DNA from: JBCCSZ01 sp039199225
GTDB taxonomy: Bacteria; Bacteroidota; Bacteroidia; Chitinophagales; Saprospiraceae
NCBI GenBank assembly: GCA_039199225.1
Contig: JBCCSZ010000007.1
Span: 1 to 51,236, forward strand
Length of the DNA: 51,236 nucleotides
Direction of reading: 5' to 3'
Both the position numbers and the translations under genes were made by a program. The number at the start of each line of letters is the position of its first letter. Within the stretch, counting starts at the first letter, position 1. Below are positions 50,745 through 51,236 of this stretch, in pieces. The notes under the pieces are model-generated. The model was not told where the DNA came from, did not search any database, and was given only the letters and a program-made list of their open reading frames with translations.

Positions 50745-51236
50745 TCAATGTTTCTCTGCCTGGTTGCCGTCTACGCTTGCTTTTGTCGCCTGGCCACTGG
50801 GCAACTCCTGATCTTCATCCTGATAAACCAGGTCCACCCGCAAAGCGCGCAAGCCAGAGGCACCCTGCAATTCTTCCAACTCCAAATCCTCGATAACCGG
50901 ACCGATCTTTCCGATGGCCTGTAAGTATTCCAAATAGCGGCGATACTCTTGTGCATCCTTATCCTGGGAGTACACAATAGCAATTTTACCAGGGATGGTC
51001 AGTCTTTGGTTGGTACCCTTGATGTGCGCCTTATCGATGCGCTTTTTGATGATGGCGTAGCGAATATTGTAAGCCCCATCCACATCGAACTGCTTCTCAT
51101 CCATCCGGAAGCGAATGGCCAAGGGGCTGCTGTGTACCAAGATGAGCGAGGCAATATCCAGTTGTGTATTCATCGTTGGCTTGAGGCGATGCATTAGGTT
51201 TTCGATGCCGCAGGTGATCAGCAACTGCCACAGACG
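50745..51236 (-). CDS. GAF-domain-type protein, C-terminal part only
   Basis: The frame is open from the right window edge to a TGA at 50745-50747 and gives the last ~163 residues. The block NTQLDIASLILVHSSPLAIR, then KQFDVDGAYNIRYAIIKKRI and GKIAIVYSQDKDAQEYRRYL, matches the conserved C-terminal region of a Bacteroidota protein group annotated as GAF domain-containing; the GAF domain itself would lie outside the window. The last 20 residues are polar and variable. Function unknown. Confidence 0.75.
   Translation of the reverse strand, partial: RLWQLLITCGIENLMHRLKPTMNTQLDIASLILVHSSPLAIRFRMDEKQFDVDGAYNIRYAIIKKRIDKAHIKGTNQRLTIPGKIAIVYSQDKDAQEYRRYLEYLQAIGKIGPVIEDLELEELQGASGLRALRVDLVYQDEDQELPSGQATKASVDGNQAEKH

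Overview
The window comes from a Bacteroidota genome, most likely the Saprospiria lineage (that placement is inference). Five products end in a type IX secretion (T9SS) type-A sorting domain. One locus is a FecI-type sigma / FecR / STN-TonB receptor cascade. Several start regions carry the Bacteroidota promoter form TTG-N~19-TANNTTTG, and Shine-Dalgarno signals are rare. No rRNA, tRNA, CRISPR array or intact insertion sequence was seen.

Layout. 1-3.9 kb: an AT-rich accessory stretch with three tandem lipoprotein paralogues at an exact 598-bp period, then a T9SS-exported protein interrupted by a frameshift in a run of eight T, then about 0.9 kb of non-coding DNA. 3.9-14.8 kb: a secreted metzincin protease, a small exported protein with one YD motif and a T9SS domain, a 1950-residue SpvB/VCBS/RHS protein with an unrecognised C-terminal tail, and on the minus strand a beta-propeller T9SS protein. 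14.9-16.1 kb (minus): two genes 2 bp apart resembling HicA and an enlarged HicB. 16.3-21.4 kb (minus): an operon of DUF6607-ankyrin protein, DUF2271 protein and a PepSY/diflavin reductase, probably for iron or redox work in the envelope. 21.7-26.0 kb (minus): DUF1800, Tat-exported DUF1501 and a discoidin/FnIII T9SS protein. 26.2-30.4 kb (minus): sigma factor, FecR anti-sigma and TonB-dependent receptor. 30.5-31.9 kb (minus): a protein with a C-terminal TIR/nucleoside-deoxyribosyltransferase-like domain, a possible stand-alone immune effector.

32.7-40.4 kb (plus): a lipoprotein with two TonB-C-like domains, a GNAT acetyltransferase, a TetR regulator, a SulP anion transporter, an unknown multi-pass membrane protein and an alanine:cation symporter with a large extra loop. 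40.5-47.6 kb: a small conserved minus-strand gene with a textbook promoter, then a complete TetR-TolC-HlyD-RND efflux operon. 47.8-51.2 kb: an exported protein of unknown role, a 450-bp non-coding array of hairpins (two copies of a 37-bp T-rich leader each joined to a terminator, plus a well-formed three-way-junction RNA ending in six T), pdxH, a small cysteine-containing exported protein and the 3' end of a GAF-type protein.

The best candidates for something undescribed are the structured RNA/terminator array near 48.7-49.1 kb, the TIR/NDT-like protein at 30.5 kb, the HicAB-like pair with a long antitoxin-like partner at 15 kb, and the YD mini-protein/RHS pair at 6.6-13 kb. All functional assignments rest on motif recognition from the sequence alone.
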